Positions 1 to 5,952 of a stretch of DNA of 20,032 nucleotides are shown one piece after another; positions within the stretch are counted from its first letter, which is position 1, and every line of letters begins with the position of its first letter. The position numbers and the translations under genes are program-made. The DNA is taken from positions 1 through 20,032 of the forward strand of contig CAKVCP010000033.1 in assembly GCA_934725735.1 (NCBI GenBank), written 5' to 3'. The stretch comes from an uncultured Thermoguttaceae bacterium. GTDB taxonomy: Bacteria; Planctomycetota; Planctomycetia; Pirellulales; Thermoguttaceae. Under the pieces are notes generated by a model. The model saw only the letters and a program-made list of their open reading frames with translations. It did not search any database and was not told the origin of the DNA.

Positions 1-242
1 ATCACGAGCATAATCATGCGCGGTTTCTTCGTGCACGCCTCATAGATATCGCGCCAGAAGTAGACGAGAACGGAAAGCAAAGTCCCCGCGTGAAGGAGAA
101 TCGAGAGGGTGAAAATTTCCGGGAGCTCAAAGAATTTTCCTAAAAGTAGGAGATGCCCGGAAGAGCTGATCGGCAGGAATTCGGCGATTCCTTGGACGAT
201 CGCCATAATTATGACGTATACCGTCGTTGCCATATCGTCCAC
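1..242 (-). CDS. uppP: Undecaprenyl-diphosphatase UppP/BacA, N-terminal part (cut by window edge)
   Basis: The integral membrane enzyme dephosphorylates undecaprenyl pyrophosphate to recycle the lipid carrier used in peptidoglycan and other envelope polymer synthesis. Only about 80 residues are present. The reverse-strand translation shows a hydrophobic first helix followed by the family signature QGIAEFLPISSSGHL, which holds the (E/Q)xxxE and PxSSSGH active-site motifs, then a second hydrophobic stretch. I chose the GTG start at 242 because AGGA at 251-254 lies 8 bases upstream. It also puts the signature Gln/Glu pair at residues 17 and 21, as in the E. coli protein. An in-frame ATG at 233 is the alternative, but its spacing to the AGGA is 17 bases. 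The gene follows a terminator in the same direction and no clear promoter of its own was seen. The family call is firm; the rest of the protein lies outside the window. Confidence 0.93.
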   Translation of the reverse strand, partial: MDDMATTVYVIIMAIVQGIAEFLPISSSGHLLLLGKFFELPEIFTLSILLHAGTLLSVLVYFWRDIYEACTKKPRMIMLV

Positions 243-302
243 GGCAAGTTTCCTTTCTTTTCTAGACCAGGAAGAAGTGAGGAAATGATCGGGCGGCGCG
301 TG

Positions 303-318
303 GGCGCCTAGGGGAGCC
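303..318. repeat. CCTAGG-containing leader motif, copy 1
   Basis: GGCGCCTAGGGGAGCC here recurs with a one-base deletion at 2000-2014. Both copies lie in the 5' regions of minus-strand genes, uppP and the adjacent coiled-coil gene. The shared core includes the palindrome CCTAGG. Function unknown; it could be an operator or chance. Confidence 0.35.
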
Positions 319-320
319 CA

Positions 321-357
321 ATCAAAAAGGTTCGTCTCCTTTCAGAGAAACGAACCT
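321..357 (-). terminator. Intrinsic terminator after coiled-coil membrane protein 1
   Basis: On the minus strand an 11-bp stem (seven standard pairs from the base, GGTTCGT with ACGAACC, then pairs including G-U wobbles) closes a 6-base loop. It is followed directly by TTTTTGAT. It lies 45-80 bases past the stop codon of the gene at 401-1906 and ahead of uppP, so it should separate the two transcripts. Confidence 0.75.
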
Positions 358-400
358 CGGAAAATACGTAGTTAAAGCGCGTAAGTTGCCAAAAAGAAGA

Positions 401-1906
401 TTACAGATTCGGGGCGCGCTTTCTGAAGGACGTGTCCGCAGGGGTCGCTTCTTCGCTTTGAGAATTGAGAGTAGAGTTTTTAAGAGCGCCTTCGGATAAG
501 CTCGCTTTTTCCTTCTCGGAAGAGTGGAAAACGGGCACGGCGGGCGCGGAACCGACGTTCGTCGTGACAAGATCGACGACGGGGGATTCGCCGGCGTTAC
601 GCGCGACCTGCTCGGTCGCTTTGTAATCCATACGAACGAGGAAATCAGAGAGTTTCATCTCGCGCACGCCGTGAGCTTTAGCATCGGCGAGGAACTTGTC
701 GTTCGCGGCCTCAAGGTTGGCGCGTTGTTCCTGAGTGAGAGAGGCGTTGGCTTCGAGAATGGAAGAGAACGGGAGATCGGAGACGATTACGCGATCGACG
801 TCGGTTCCGATTTGACCGTGGGTCTCGCCGGAATCGTCGAGATAGGCGGCGACTTGGAAGCCGTTCGCTTCGACGAGGTTGATGAGTTCGCCAACGTCGT
901 TCCAGCCGTCGGAGTTGACGTCAAGGCCGAGCGAAAGGGCGTAACGCATGACGTCGCCGCGCTTCCACAAGGAGGTGTAGACGAGATCGCCAGGCTGAAC
1001 GGGGGAGCCGTTATCGTCGGAGATAATCCTCGCATCGCAGACGTCTTCCTGAATCGTGCGGATGACTTGAAGTTTGCCTTTGGAGACTTTTTGGCCCTGC
1101 AAAAAGACGTCGCAAGGATAGACGTTGAATTCCATGAGAGGACGAACTCCTTGAGCGGTCCCGACGTTGAGACGAACGATCTTCGAGACTTGGTCGACGT
1201 AGACGACGCGGGCGTCTTCCTTGGAGAAGTCGGAGCTGGAGAGTTCGTCGATGCGCTTGCTCAGATCGATATTGATATTGGCGTAACGCGTGGCGACGTC
1301 GCGATTCTCCTGGGATTCGGCGTTAGCGGTCTGAATGGCGTCGCGGGCCTGTCGGCTAACGGAGTCGAATCGTTTTGTCTGATCGACGAAGTCTTGAGTC
1401 AGCTTGTCGTAATTCTGCCGCGCGTCGGTCTGAGCGGTTTCCTGAGCTTTCTGCTGAGCGTCGACGTTAGCGGCGTACTTCGTCTGCTGTTGGACGGCGA
1501 GAGCGACGGAAGCGTTGGCGTTTTTGATTTGCTGGTCGCGATCGGCGACGACGTCGGAGATCTGCTTGTCGAGCGTTGAGATATTCTTCTGTAGCTGAGC
1601 GACGGCGTCCTTATAAGAGAGGTTTTCAGAACCAGCGCCGAGGGCGGTCGCGACGTCGGCGGACATCGCGGCGACGATATCGGCGCCCTTATCTTCAGGG
1701 AGGAATCCCGCGCGGGTCTTGACGACCGCCAGATTCGCGGCAAGGGCGTCGGCGGACTCCGTCGCGTTGGCCAACTCGCTCGTTGCGCTTTCGAGCTCCG
1801 CCTTCGTCACGGCAGACTTGTCGAAACCGAAATAGGTAGTAACGCCCAATGCCAGGGTTAAGATAACAAACACGATTAGGCTAATGATCTCGCCCTGATT
1901 TTTCAT
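401..1906 (-). CDS. Membrane-anchored coiled-coil protein 1 (MreC-like, EF-hand loop and BRCT-like segment)
   Basis: Not a named gene; 501 residues. Residues 7-27 form one hydrophobic membrane segment with no cleavage site after it. Residues 31-225 are Ala/Gln/Asp/Lys-rich and predicted coiled coil. Residues 231-312 (VRLNVGT-GV, KGKLQVIR, VQPGDLVY) resemble the beta domain of MreC-type envelope scaffold proteins. Residues 329-340 are D-V-N-S-D-G-W-N-D-V-G-E, a complete EF-hand/TSP3-type calcium loop. Residues about 318-427 have the pattern of a BRCT-like fold, ending KFLADAKAHGVREMKLSDFL. The C-terminus is disordered and ends FRKRAPNL. ATG at 1906 is preceded by AAGGAG with a 10-base gap. It is a tandem paralog of the gene at 2249-3784 and has its own promoter and terminator. 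The MreC-like and BRCT-like assignments are pattern-based inferences. An envelope structural role is plausible but unproven. Confidence 0.85.
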   Translation of the reverse strand: MKNQGEIISLIVFVILTLALGVTTYFGFDKSAVTKAELESATSELANATESADALAANLAVVKTRAGFLPEDKGADIVAAMSADVATALGAGSENLSYKDAVAQLQKNISTLDKQISDVVADRDQQIKNANASVALAVQQQTKYAANVDAQQKAQETAQTDARQNYDKLTQDFVDQTKRFDSVSRQARDAIQTANAESQENRDVATRYANINIDLSKRIDELSSSDFSKEDARVVYVDQVSKIVRLNVGTAQGVRPLMEFNVYPCDVFLQGQKVSKGKLQVIRTIQEDVCDARIISDDNGSPVQPGDLVYTSLWKRGDVMRYALSLGLDVNSDGWNDVGELINLVEANGFQVAAYLDDSGETHGQIGTDVDRVIVSDLPFSSILEANASLTQEQRANLEAANDKFLADAKAHGVREMKLSDFLVRMDYKATEQVARNAGESPVVDLVTTNVGSAPAVPVFHSSEKEKASLSEGALKNSTLNSQSEEATPADTSFRKRAPNL

Positions 1907-2041
1907 GTGAAAGGTACTCCTTGAGCGACGACGACGAAAGCGACGCGAGGGTCGGGAACGTCGACTTGAGTTTGCGCAACGCGCGACGTATTAGCGACAG
2001 GCGCCTAGGGAGCCGTTTTCCAACAAAACGGCGAGCGCCTT
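1907..2041 (-). promoter_or_regulatory. Long 5' leader of coiled-coil protein 1 with an 8-bp hairpin
   Basis: The predicted transcript begins near 2042, giving about 135 untranslated bases. The leader contains a perfect 8-bp stem (GCCGTTTT with AAAACGGC, 2012-2019 and 2025-2032) with a 5-base loop. Directly downstream in the transcript is the CCTAGG-containing motif at 2000-2014. No T-run follows the hairpin, so it does not look like an attenuator. I saw no convincing leader peptide. Confidence 0.4.
2000..2014. repeat. CCTAGG-containing leader motif, copy 2
   Basis: GGCGCCTAGGGAGCC differs from copy 1 (303-318) only by one missing G. It sits in the leader of coiled-coil protein 1, 94 bases before its start codon, overlapping the base of the 8-bp hairpin. 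Confidence 0.35.
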
Positions 2042-2048
2042 ACCGTAA

Positions 2049-2077
2049 ATTCTATTCACAGCGCGCGGGGGCGTCAA
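2049..2077 (-). promoter_or_regulatory. Sigma70-type promoter of coiled-coil protein 1
   Basis: On the minus strand TTGACG (2077-2072) and TAGAAT (2054-2049) are separated by exactly 17 bases, with 5/6 matches to each consensus. An A/T-rich tract lies upstream of the -35 box and could act as an UP element. The spacer is CG-rich (CCCCCGCGCGCTGTGAA) and nearly identical to the spacer of the paralog's promoter at 3938-3966. The rest of the gap between 2078 and 2185 is A/T-rich and holds no gene I can support. Confidence 0.75.
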
Positions 2078-2179
2078 CAAAAATCCAAGTGAATTATTGA
2101 AATATGGTTGATAAAGGAAGGGGGTCTTACCCGTCAATTGCTACATTTGGAATAAAGCGACGGTTCGCAGGCGTTATAT

Positions 2180-2216
2180 AGAGATGGCCCGACCTTCGCG
2201 AGAGAAAATCGGGCCG
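2180..2216 (-). terminator. Hairpin after coiled-coil protein 2, probable terminator
   Basis: A 12-bp stem (GGCCCGA with TCGGGCC, extended by wobble and A-U pairs) closes a 6-base loop at 2186-2215, starting about 33 bases past the stop codon of the upstream gene. The tail on the minus strand is ATCTCTATATAACG, U-containing but without a clean T-run. Termination is likely but less certain than at the other sites. Confidence 0.55.
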
Positions 2217-2248
2217 TCGCAACGTTTATGATTCAAGGGGTCGCGAGA

Positions 2249-3784
2249 TCACTTCTGCGCCGGATTGCCGGTACGCTTGCGGAAGAAGTAGTCGCTGACC
2301 TTACCGTCGGAGACTGGCGCGGGCTCGGCGTCCTTTATGAAGGACGGGGCGACGGTACCGGTGGACTCGGGCGCCTTGTCGGGCTCGACCTGATGGATCG
2401 GCGCGACGACGCCGTCGGAGGCTTCCGGAATCGCTTTGCCGTCGTCGAGGATGTTGAGACCGTCGGGAGACTGGTAACGCGAGATCTTGCCGGTTTCCTT
2501 ATATCCGATCATCTTGAGGAAGTCGCTCAGCTTAATGAGGCGGATTCCCTGATCTTTCGCAGCGAGGAGGAACTTCTGATTGACAAGTTCTTTGCTCTGA
2601 CGTTCGTTGTCGACGTCGTTTTTAGCCTTGGCGACGAGGTCGACGCTATGTTCGTCGGCGTGAACGACGGCGAAGAGGTCGGTGGTAAGCTCGCCGACTT
2701 GGTTGCCGTCGCGATCGATGTACGCGCCGACTTCCGCGCCTGCGGACTGAATGATATTGATGAGTTCGTCGAGATCTTCGAGGCCGTCGCCGTCGATATC
2801 AAGATTGTACGCGAGAGCGTAACGGATGGTCTTCCCAGGTCTCCAGAGAGGCGTGTAGGCGAGGTCGCCCTTCTGGACGGGATTGGACATTTCGTCTTCG
2901 AGAATCTTCGCTTCGCAAAGGTGATCGCCGATGCAACGAACGACCTGAACGCTTCCCTTCACCTTTTCCGTCTCCATATCGAGCGCGGAGGGTTTGTAGA
3001 TGCTGAAGGTTGTCAACGGCTTCACGCCGTCCAATGTTCCGACGTTGAGGCGCGCGGTTCTAAGAAACTGGTCGGCGTAGACGACCACGGCGCTATGGCG
3101 GGCGAAGTCCTTTTTCATGAGGAGATCAAGATCTTGGTTCAACTCGGCGTTAAGAGCCTGGAAACCGTCGGCGGCTTCTTTGTAGTCGGCGGTCTGCTGC
3201 TTGGCTTCGGCGATCTGAGCGTTCGTCGATTGGACGAGGTCGTCGAGCTCCTGTTTCTGGGCTCCGAACCCGGCGTTCAAATCGTTGTAGCTCTTCTGAG
3301 TTCCAGCGATCGTATTGGAGTGATCGGTTTTAATCGTCGATTCGGAAACGTCGTACGCTTTCTTCTGCTCGGCGGTCATATCGCTATTGAGAGTCGCGAT
3401 ATTCGCGGCGCTTCCTTGAAGAGCGCGGTAGTTGGTGAGTTCGACGGTTTTTCGCGCCTGATTTTCGCCTAGTCTCAAGACGACGTCGCGGTAAGAAGCG
3501 ACGTCTTCGACAGCGCCAAGGGCGGCGGCGACGTCGGCGGCCATTGTGTCGGCGAGTTGCACGGGGTCGTCGACGGCGTCGTATCCGAGTTTCTCTTTAA
3601 CGCTCTTGAGCTCGCTTTCCATGGAGGATTTGAGCGACTGAGCGTCGGCGGTCGCCTTCTTCGCCGCCTCAACCTGCATTCTCTTTTCAGAAGCGCCCTT
3701 CCATCCAATATAGGTCGTCACGCCCAAGATAAGCGACAAAACCATGAAGACGATAAGGGAAACGGTAACGCCCGTGTTTCGCAT
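2249..3784 (-). CDS. Membrane-anchored coiled-coil protein 2 (paralog of the gene at 401-1906)
   Basis: 511 residues from ATG at 3784, preceded by GGAG with a 10-base gap. A longer in-frame start at 3877 is rejected because it adds an Arg-rich extension ahead of the membrane segment and lacks a ribosome site. Residues 6-26 are the membrane segment (SLIVF..LGVTTYIG, near-identical to the paralog). Residues 31-225 are predicted coiled coil. Residues 231-312 are the MreC-like region (RLNVGT, KGSVQVVR, VQKGDLAY). Residues 329-340 read D-I-D-G-D-G-L-E-D-L-D-E, a textbook EF-hand loop. The BRCT-like segment ends KFLLAAKDQGIRLIKLSDFL at about 423. The C-terminal tail is disordered and ends in FFRKRTGNPAQK. 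RLNVGT (245-250), Cys290, the calcium loop and KLSDFL (418-423) sit at identical residue numbers in both paralogs. Membrane orientation is unclear from flanking charges. Function unknown. Confidence 0.85.
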   Translation of the reverse strand: MRNTGVTVSLIVFMVLSLILGVTTYIGWKGASEKRMQVEAAKKATADAQSLKSSMESELKSVKEKLGYDAVDDPVQLADTMAADVAAALGAVEDVASYRDVVLRLGENQARKTVELTNYRALQGSAANIATLNSDMTAEQKKAYDVSESTIKTDHSNTIAGTQKSYNDLNAGFGAQKQELDDLVQSTNAQIAEAKQQTADYKEAADGFQALNAELNQDLDLLMKKDFARHSAVVVYADQFLRTARLNVGTLDGVKPLTTFSIYKPSALDMETEKVKGSVQVVRCIGDHLCEAKILEDEMSNPVQKGDLAYTPLWRPGKTIRYALAYNLDIDGDGLEDLDELINIIQSAGAEVGAYIDRDGNQVGELTTDLFAVVHADEHSVDLVAKAKNDVDNERQSKELVNQKFLLAAKDQGIRLIKLSDFLKMIGYKETGKISRYQSPDGLNILDDGKAIPEASDGVVAPIHQVEPDKAPESTGTVAPSFIKDAEPAPVSDGKVSDYFFRKRTGNPAQK

Positions 3785-3930
3785 GGGTAAAGTACTCCAC
3801 CAGCGACGCGCAACGCGTCGACTGAAACGCAATGAACGCCGAGCCGCAAGACGAACGCGCGAATCGGCCAATCTCAACCAAGCGGTCGCGTCAACAAGGC
3901 TCTATGAGTCCATAAGACGCAACAATACGC
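3785..3930 (-). promoter_or_regulatory. Long 5' leader of coiled-coil protein 2
   Basis: About 147 bases between the predicted transcription start (near 3931) and the start codon, similar in length to the paralog's leader. The last 20 bases (GGAGTACTTTACCC before ATG) match the paralog's GGAGTACCTTTCAC. The rest is not obviously conserved and I see no strong hairpin or gene in it. Confidence 0.4.
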
Positions 3931-3937
3931 TTCTATA

Positions 3938-3966
3938 ATTTTATTTCAGCGCGCGCGGGGCGTCAA
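3938..3966 (-). promoter_or_regulatory. Sigma70-type promoter of coiled-coil protein 2
   Basis: On the minus strand TTGACG (3966-3961) and TAAAAT (3943-3938) are separated by 17 bases. The spacer CCCCGCGCGCGCTGAAA is nearly the same as in the paralog's promoter, showing that promoter and gene were duplicated together or are under common selection. Upstream of the -35 box is A/T-rich sequence that also carries the T-tract of the dnaJ terminator. Confidence 0.75.
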
Positions 3967-3995
3967 TGAAATTTCGCCTTTTTTAGAGAAAAGGT

Positions 3996-4070
3996 CAAAA
4001 AGAAACGCGGAGTTCGTCGCGGTAACTCCTATATTTGTCAAATTAGGACTACTCGCAAAAAACTCCGCGC
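3996..4070 (-). terminator. Terminator after the DnaJ-family gene, large-loop hairpin
   Basis: A 9-bp perfect outer stem (CGCGGAGTT 4006-4014 on the plus strand with AACTCCGCG 4061-4069) encloses a loop of about 46 bases. The loop holds a smaller inner pairing (TCCTA with TAGGA). On the minus strand the structure is followed by TTTCTTTTTG. It begins 14 bases past the stop codon. The position and T-tract support termination; the long loop is unusual. Confidence 0.6.
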
Positions 4071-4083
4071 TTGACTAAATCCA

Positions 4084-5055
4084 TTAGAACTGGAGAGAAT
4101 CGCGCAAATTCGGAACGTCGAGATTCATCGTCGCGAGTTTCTCGAGATCCTCTTTGCGCCACTTCTTGGGCGCTTGCAACTCGAAGACGACGTACAAATC
4201 GCCGTCGAATCCCTTGCCCGTGCGAACCCCGAACCCCTTCAGCCGACTCTTCGTTCCCGTCGTCACATTAGGCGGCACAGTCAAAGAGACGAGCCCGTAA
4301 GGCGTCGGCACGTCGATCTTGGCGCCCATCGCCGCTTCGAGAATCGTCACCGGCAAGGTCACGAAAAGATCCTTCCCTTCGCGCCGATAACTCGGATTCG
4401 GCGTCACGTTCACCGTCAGCAAGAGGTCGCCCGCGGGCCCCCCGTAAGTTCCCGGCTCGCCCATACCGCGCAATCGAATCTTCTTACCCGACTCGACGCC
4501 CGCGGGTATCTTCACGTCAAGATTCTTCGTCTTCCCCGAGTTAGGATCGCGGACGGCGATGGATACGGTTCCGCCGATAATCGACGTTTTGAAGGGAATC
4601 GTGACGTTCGCGGTCGCGTCGGCGCCTTGCGCGGGGGCGTTTTGACGACGCGTTCTTCGTCCGAATCCGCCAAAGGGCCCTCCGGCGCCTCCGGCGGCGC
4701 CGCCCCCCATTCCGCCGCCAAATCCAAACTGTCGGAGAATATCTTCCATATTGACGCCCGCGCCCCCTGCGGAGAATCCGCCGTTGGAACTGAAGCCGCC
4801 AAATCCTCCAAACCCGCCGCGTCCCCCGGCAAACTGCTTATAAGCCTCGCCGTTTTCGTCGTACATTTTGCGCTTATCGGGGTCCTTCAAGGTCTCGAAA
4901 GCTTCCTGAACCTCCTGAAACTTCTTCTTCGCTTCTTCCACGTTGTCGGGGTTGAGGTCGGGGTGATACTTTCGCGCGAGATCGCGATAAGCCTTTTGAA
5001 TTTCGTCTTGAGTCGCGTTTTTCGAAACGCCTAAAACTTTGTAATAATCAGCCAT
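4084..5055 (-). CDS. DnaJ-family co-chaperone without zinc fingers (CbpA/DnaJ type II)
   Basis: This Hsp40 co-chaperone stimulates the ATPase of DnaK and delivers unfolded substrates in the cytoplasm. It has 323 residues. The J domain spans about 4-70 with HPD at 31-33. A Gly/Phe-rich linker covers about 76-133. Two C-terminal beta-sandwich substrate domains follow (about 148-310, with the typical IPAGVESGKKIRLRGMGEPG and GDLLLTVNV segments). The four CxxCxGxG zinc repeats of classical DnaJ are absent, so it belongs to the CbpA/DnaJ2 group. The gene lies between the Fe-S carrier and the coiled-coil pair on the same strand, with a hairpin ending it. A GGAGGAG ribosome site lies 29 bases upstream of the ATG with a small stem-loop between them. 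Family call firm; exact ortholog name left open. Confidence 0.95.
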   Translation of the reverse strand: MADYYKVLGVSKNATQDEIQKAYRDLARKYHPDLNPDNVEEAKKKFQEVQEAFETLKDPDKRKMYDENGEAYKQFAGGRGGFGGFGGFSSNGGFSAGGAGVNMEDILRQFGFGGGMGGGAAGGAGGPFGGFGRRTRRQNAPAQGADATANVTIPFKTSIIGGTVSIAVRDPNSGKTKNLDVKIPAGVESGKKIRLRGMGEPGTYGGPAGDLLLTVNVTPNPSYRREGKDLFVTLPVTILEAAMGAKIDVPTPYGLVSLTVPPNVTTGTKSRLKGFGVRTGKGFDGDLYVVFELQAPKKWRKEDLEKLATMNLDVPNLRDSLQF

Positions 5056-5069
5056 AGCGTACAGTGGTC

Positions 5070-5092
5070 AGTCTGTCGAACAGACTCCTCCA
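5070..5092 (-). promoter_or_regulatory. Stem-loop between ribosome binding site and dnaJ start
   Basis: A perfect 7-bp inverted repeat, AGTCTGT and ACAGACT with a 3-base loop, occupies 5070-5086. On the minus strand it follows GGAGGAG (5086-5092) and precedes the ATG at 5055. If the stem forms, it shortens the distance from the ribosome site to the start from 29 bases to about 14. A role in tuning translation of this chaperone gene is an inference. Confidence 0.4.
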
Positions 5093-5120
5093 ATATAAAA
5101 GACGCGAGTTTGGCGCGTCG
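5092..5120 (-). terminator. Short hairpin with T-tract after the Fe-S carrier gene
   Basis: On the minus strand GACGCG and CGCGTC pair around a 7-base loop (5101-5119) and are followed by TTTTATATT. It lies 80 bases past the end of the IscA-type gene and just before the dnaJ leader. The stem is only 6 bp, so termination may be partial. Confidence 0.45.
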
Positions 5121-5198
5121 AACGCCGCGCGCGCGCAGTATTTTTTAGTATCAGCAAGTCAAGGCGACGCGTCATAACGCGCCTGCACGCTTAGACCG

Positions 5199-5528
5199 TC
5201 AATGACCGCATCCCGCGCAACCGGCTCCCGCAGGAAACTTCGGATTGTCGACGGAGAAGCCTTTTGCGGTAGGCGTGTCGATAAAATCGACGGTGACGCC
5301 GTCTAGGAAGAGCGCGTATTTCTTTTCAGCGACGACGCCGACGCCGTCGGTCTCGTATCTTGCGTCGATTTCGGGCTTGAACTCCGTGTCGAAGGAGAGG
5401 GAGTACTGCATGCCGCTGCATCCTCCGCCGACGATAGTAGCGCGAACAAAGGTCTTTTCGTCGAGTTTCTGAGCGAGCATAATGTTTTTGACTTCCTGCG
5501 CCGCGCGTTCTGTCAACCGAATCGCCAT
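5199..5528 (-). CDS. IscA/ErpA/HesB-family Fe-S cluster carrier with altered C-terminal Cys spacing
   Basis: A-type carriers bind an Fe-S cluster or iron through three cysteines and pass it to apo-proteins. The protein is 109 residues, the usual length. The N-terminal start IRLTERAAQEVKNIM, the GGGCSGMQY motif (Cys37) and the region to GFSVDNPKF match the family. The last motif is unusual: the family normally ends with Cys-Gly-Cys-Gly, whereas here it reads GAGCAGCGH with Cys104 and Cys107 two residues apart. All three cysteines are still present. AAAGGA precedes the ATG with suitable spacing. A TATAAT -10 box lies about 70 bases upstream of the start. No isc or suf genes are adjacent, so the partner pathway cannot be told from context. 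Confidence 0.92.
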   Translation of the reverse strand: MAIRLTERAAQEVKNIMLAQKLDEKTFVRATIVGGGCSGMQYSLSFDTEFKPEIDARYETDGVGVVAEKKYALFLDGVTVDFIDTPTAKGFSVDNPKFPAGAGCAGCGH

Positions 5529-5597
5529 ATTGAACCATCCTTTCCTAGGGAACGTATCTTCAAGAGTTTAGGAACGCGCGAGGCGCTCCGTAACACG

Positions 5598-5626
5598 ATT
5601 ATACGTCGAGGCGCTCAATCTAAAAG
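5598..5626 (-). promoter_or_regulatory. Candidate promoter of the Fe-S carrier gene
   Basis: A perfect TATAAT lies on the minus strand at 5603-5598. The -35 region is weak (CTTTTA around 5626-5621, 17 bases upstream). The predicted leader is about 60 bases. Confidence 0.4.
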
Positions 5627-5769
5627 CCCCGGCGCGGTCTAAGCGCTTTCATACGCTGCAATTTAGACGCCACAGTTCACAAAACCGCAATTTTTCCAAA
5701 GAAGTTTTTAAGAACGTTCCCCGAAATCCCTCGGCGTTCCGCTCCCCGTCATTCTTCGCCCCTCTCGCC

Positions 5770-5797
5770 TTTACTCGAACGCGCCTACCGTTATAAT
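5770..5797 (+). promoter_or_regulatory. Candidate promoter of the Ski2-like helicase gene
   Basis: TTTACT (5770-5775) and a perfect TATAAT (5792-5797) are separated by 16 bases. The leader would be about 150 bases of A/T-rich sequence ending in GAGGAGAAA before the ATG. Confidence 0.5.
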
Positions 5798-5952
5798 GGG
5801 AATATAGTATAAATAACGAAATTTTATTTTATCTCGTTCGCCTAATTTTTACAGGATTAAAGGCGCGTATTCGGCGGCGAAAATTTGACGAGAGAACTAA
5901 CAAAAGCTAATAGAAGACTGATTAAACCTAGAGACGGATCATTGAGGAGAAA

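Larger units (their letters stand above)
5529..5952. other. Divergent intergenic region between the two gene blocks
   Basis: 424 bases without a supportable gene, between a minus-strand gene and a plus-strand gene. It is more A/T-rich than its surroundings. It contains candidate promoters for both directions (5598-5626 minus, 5770-5797 plus). A CCTAGG site lies at 5544-5549. I found no tRNA, no repeat array and no small gene with a ribosome site. Confidence 0.6.

Noticed and set aside
524..3472. Two plus-strand frames (351 and 414 codons) over the tandem coiled-coil genes
   Set aside because: The minus strand shows promoters, ribosome sites, membrane segments, terminators and a shared calcium loop. 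The plus-strand translations have no start signals and no motif.
3785..3877. N-terminal extension of coiled-coil protein 2 by 31 residues
   Set aside because: It adds an Arg-rich stretch not present in the paralog, lacks a ribosome site, and lies upstream of a good GGAG-preceded ATG at 3784.
5070..5086. CIRCE-type heat-shock operator upstream of dnaJ
   Set aside because: The inverted repeat has 7-bp arms and a 3-base loop, whereas CIRCE is TTAGCACTC-N9-GAGTGCTAA; the sequence does not match.
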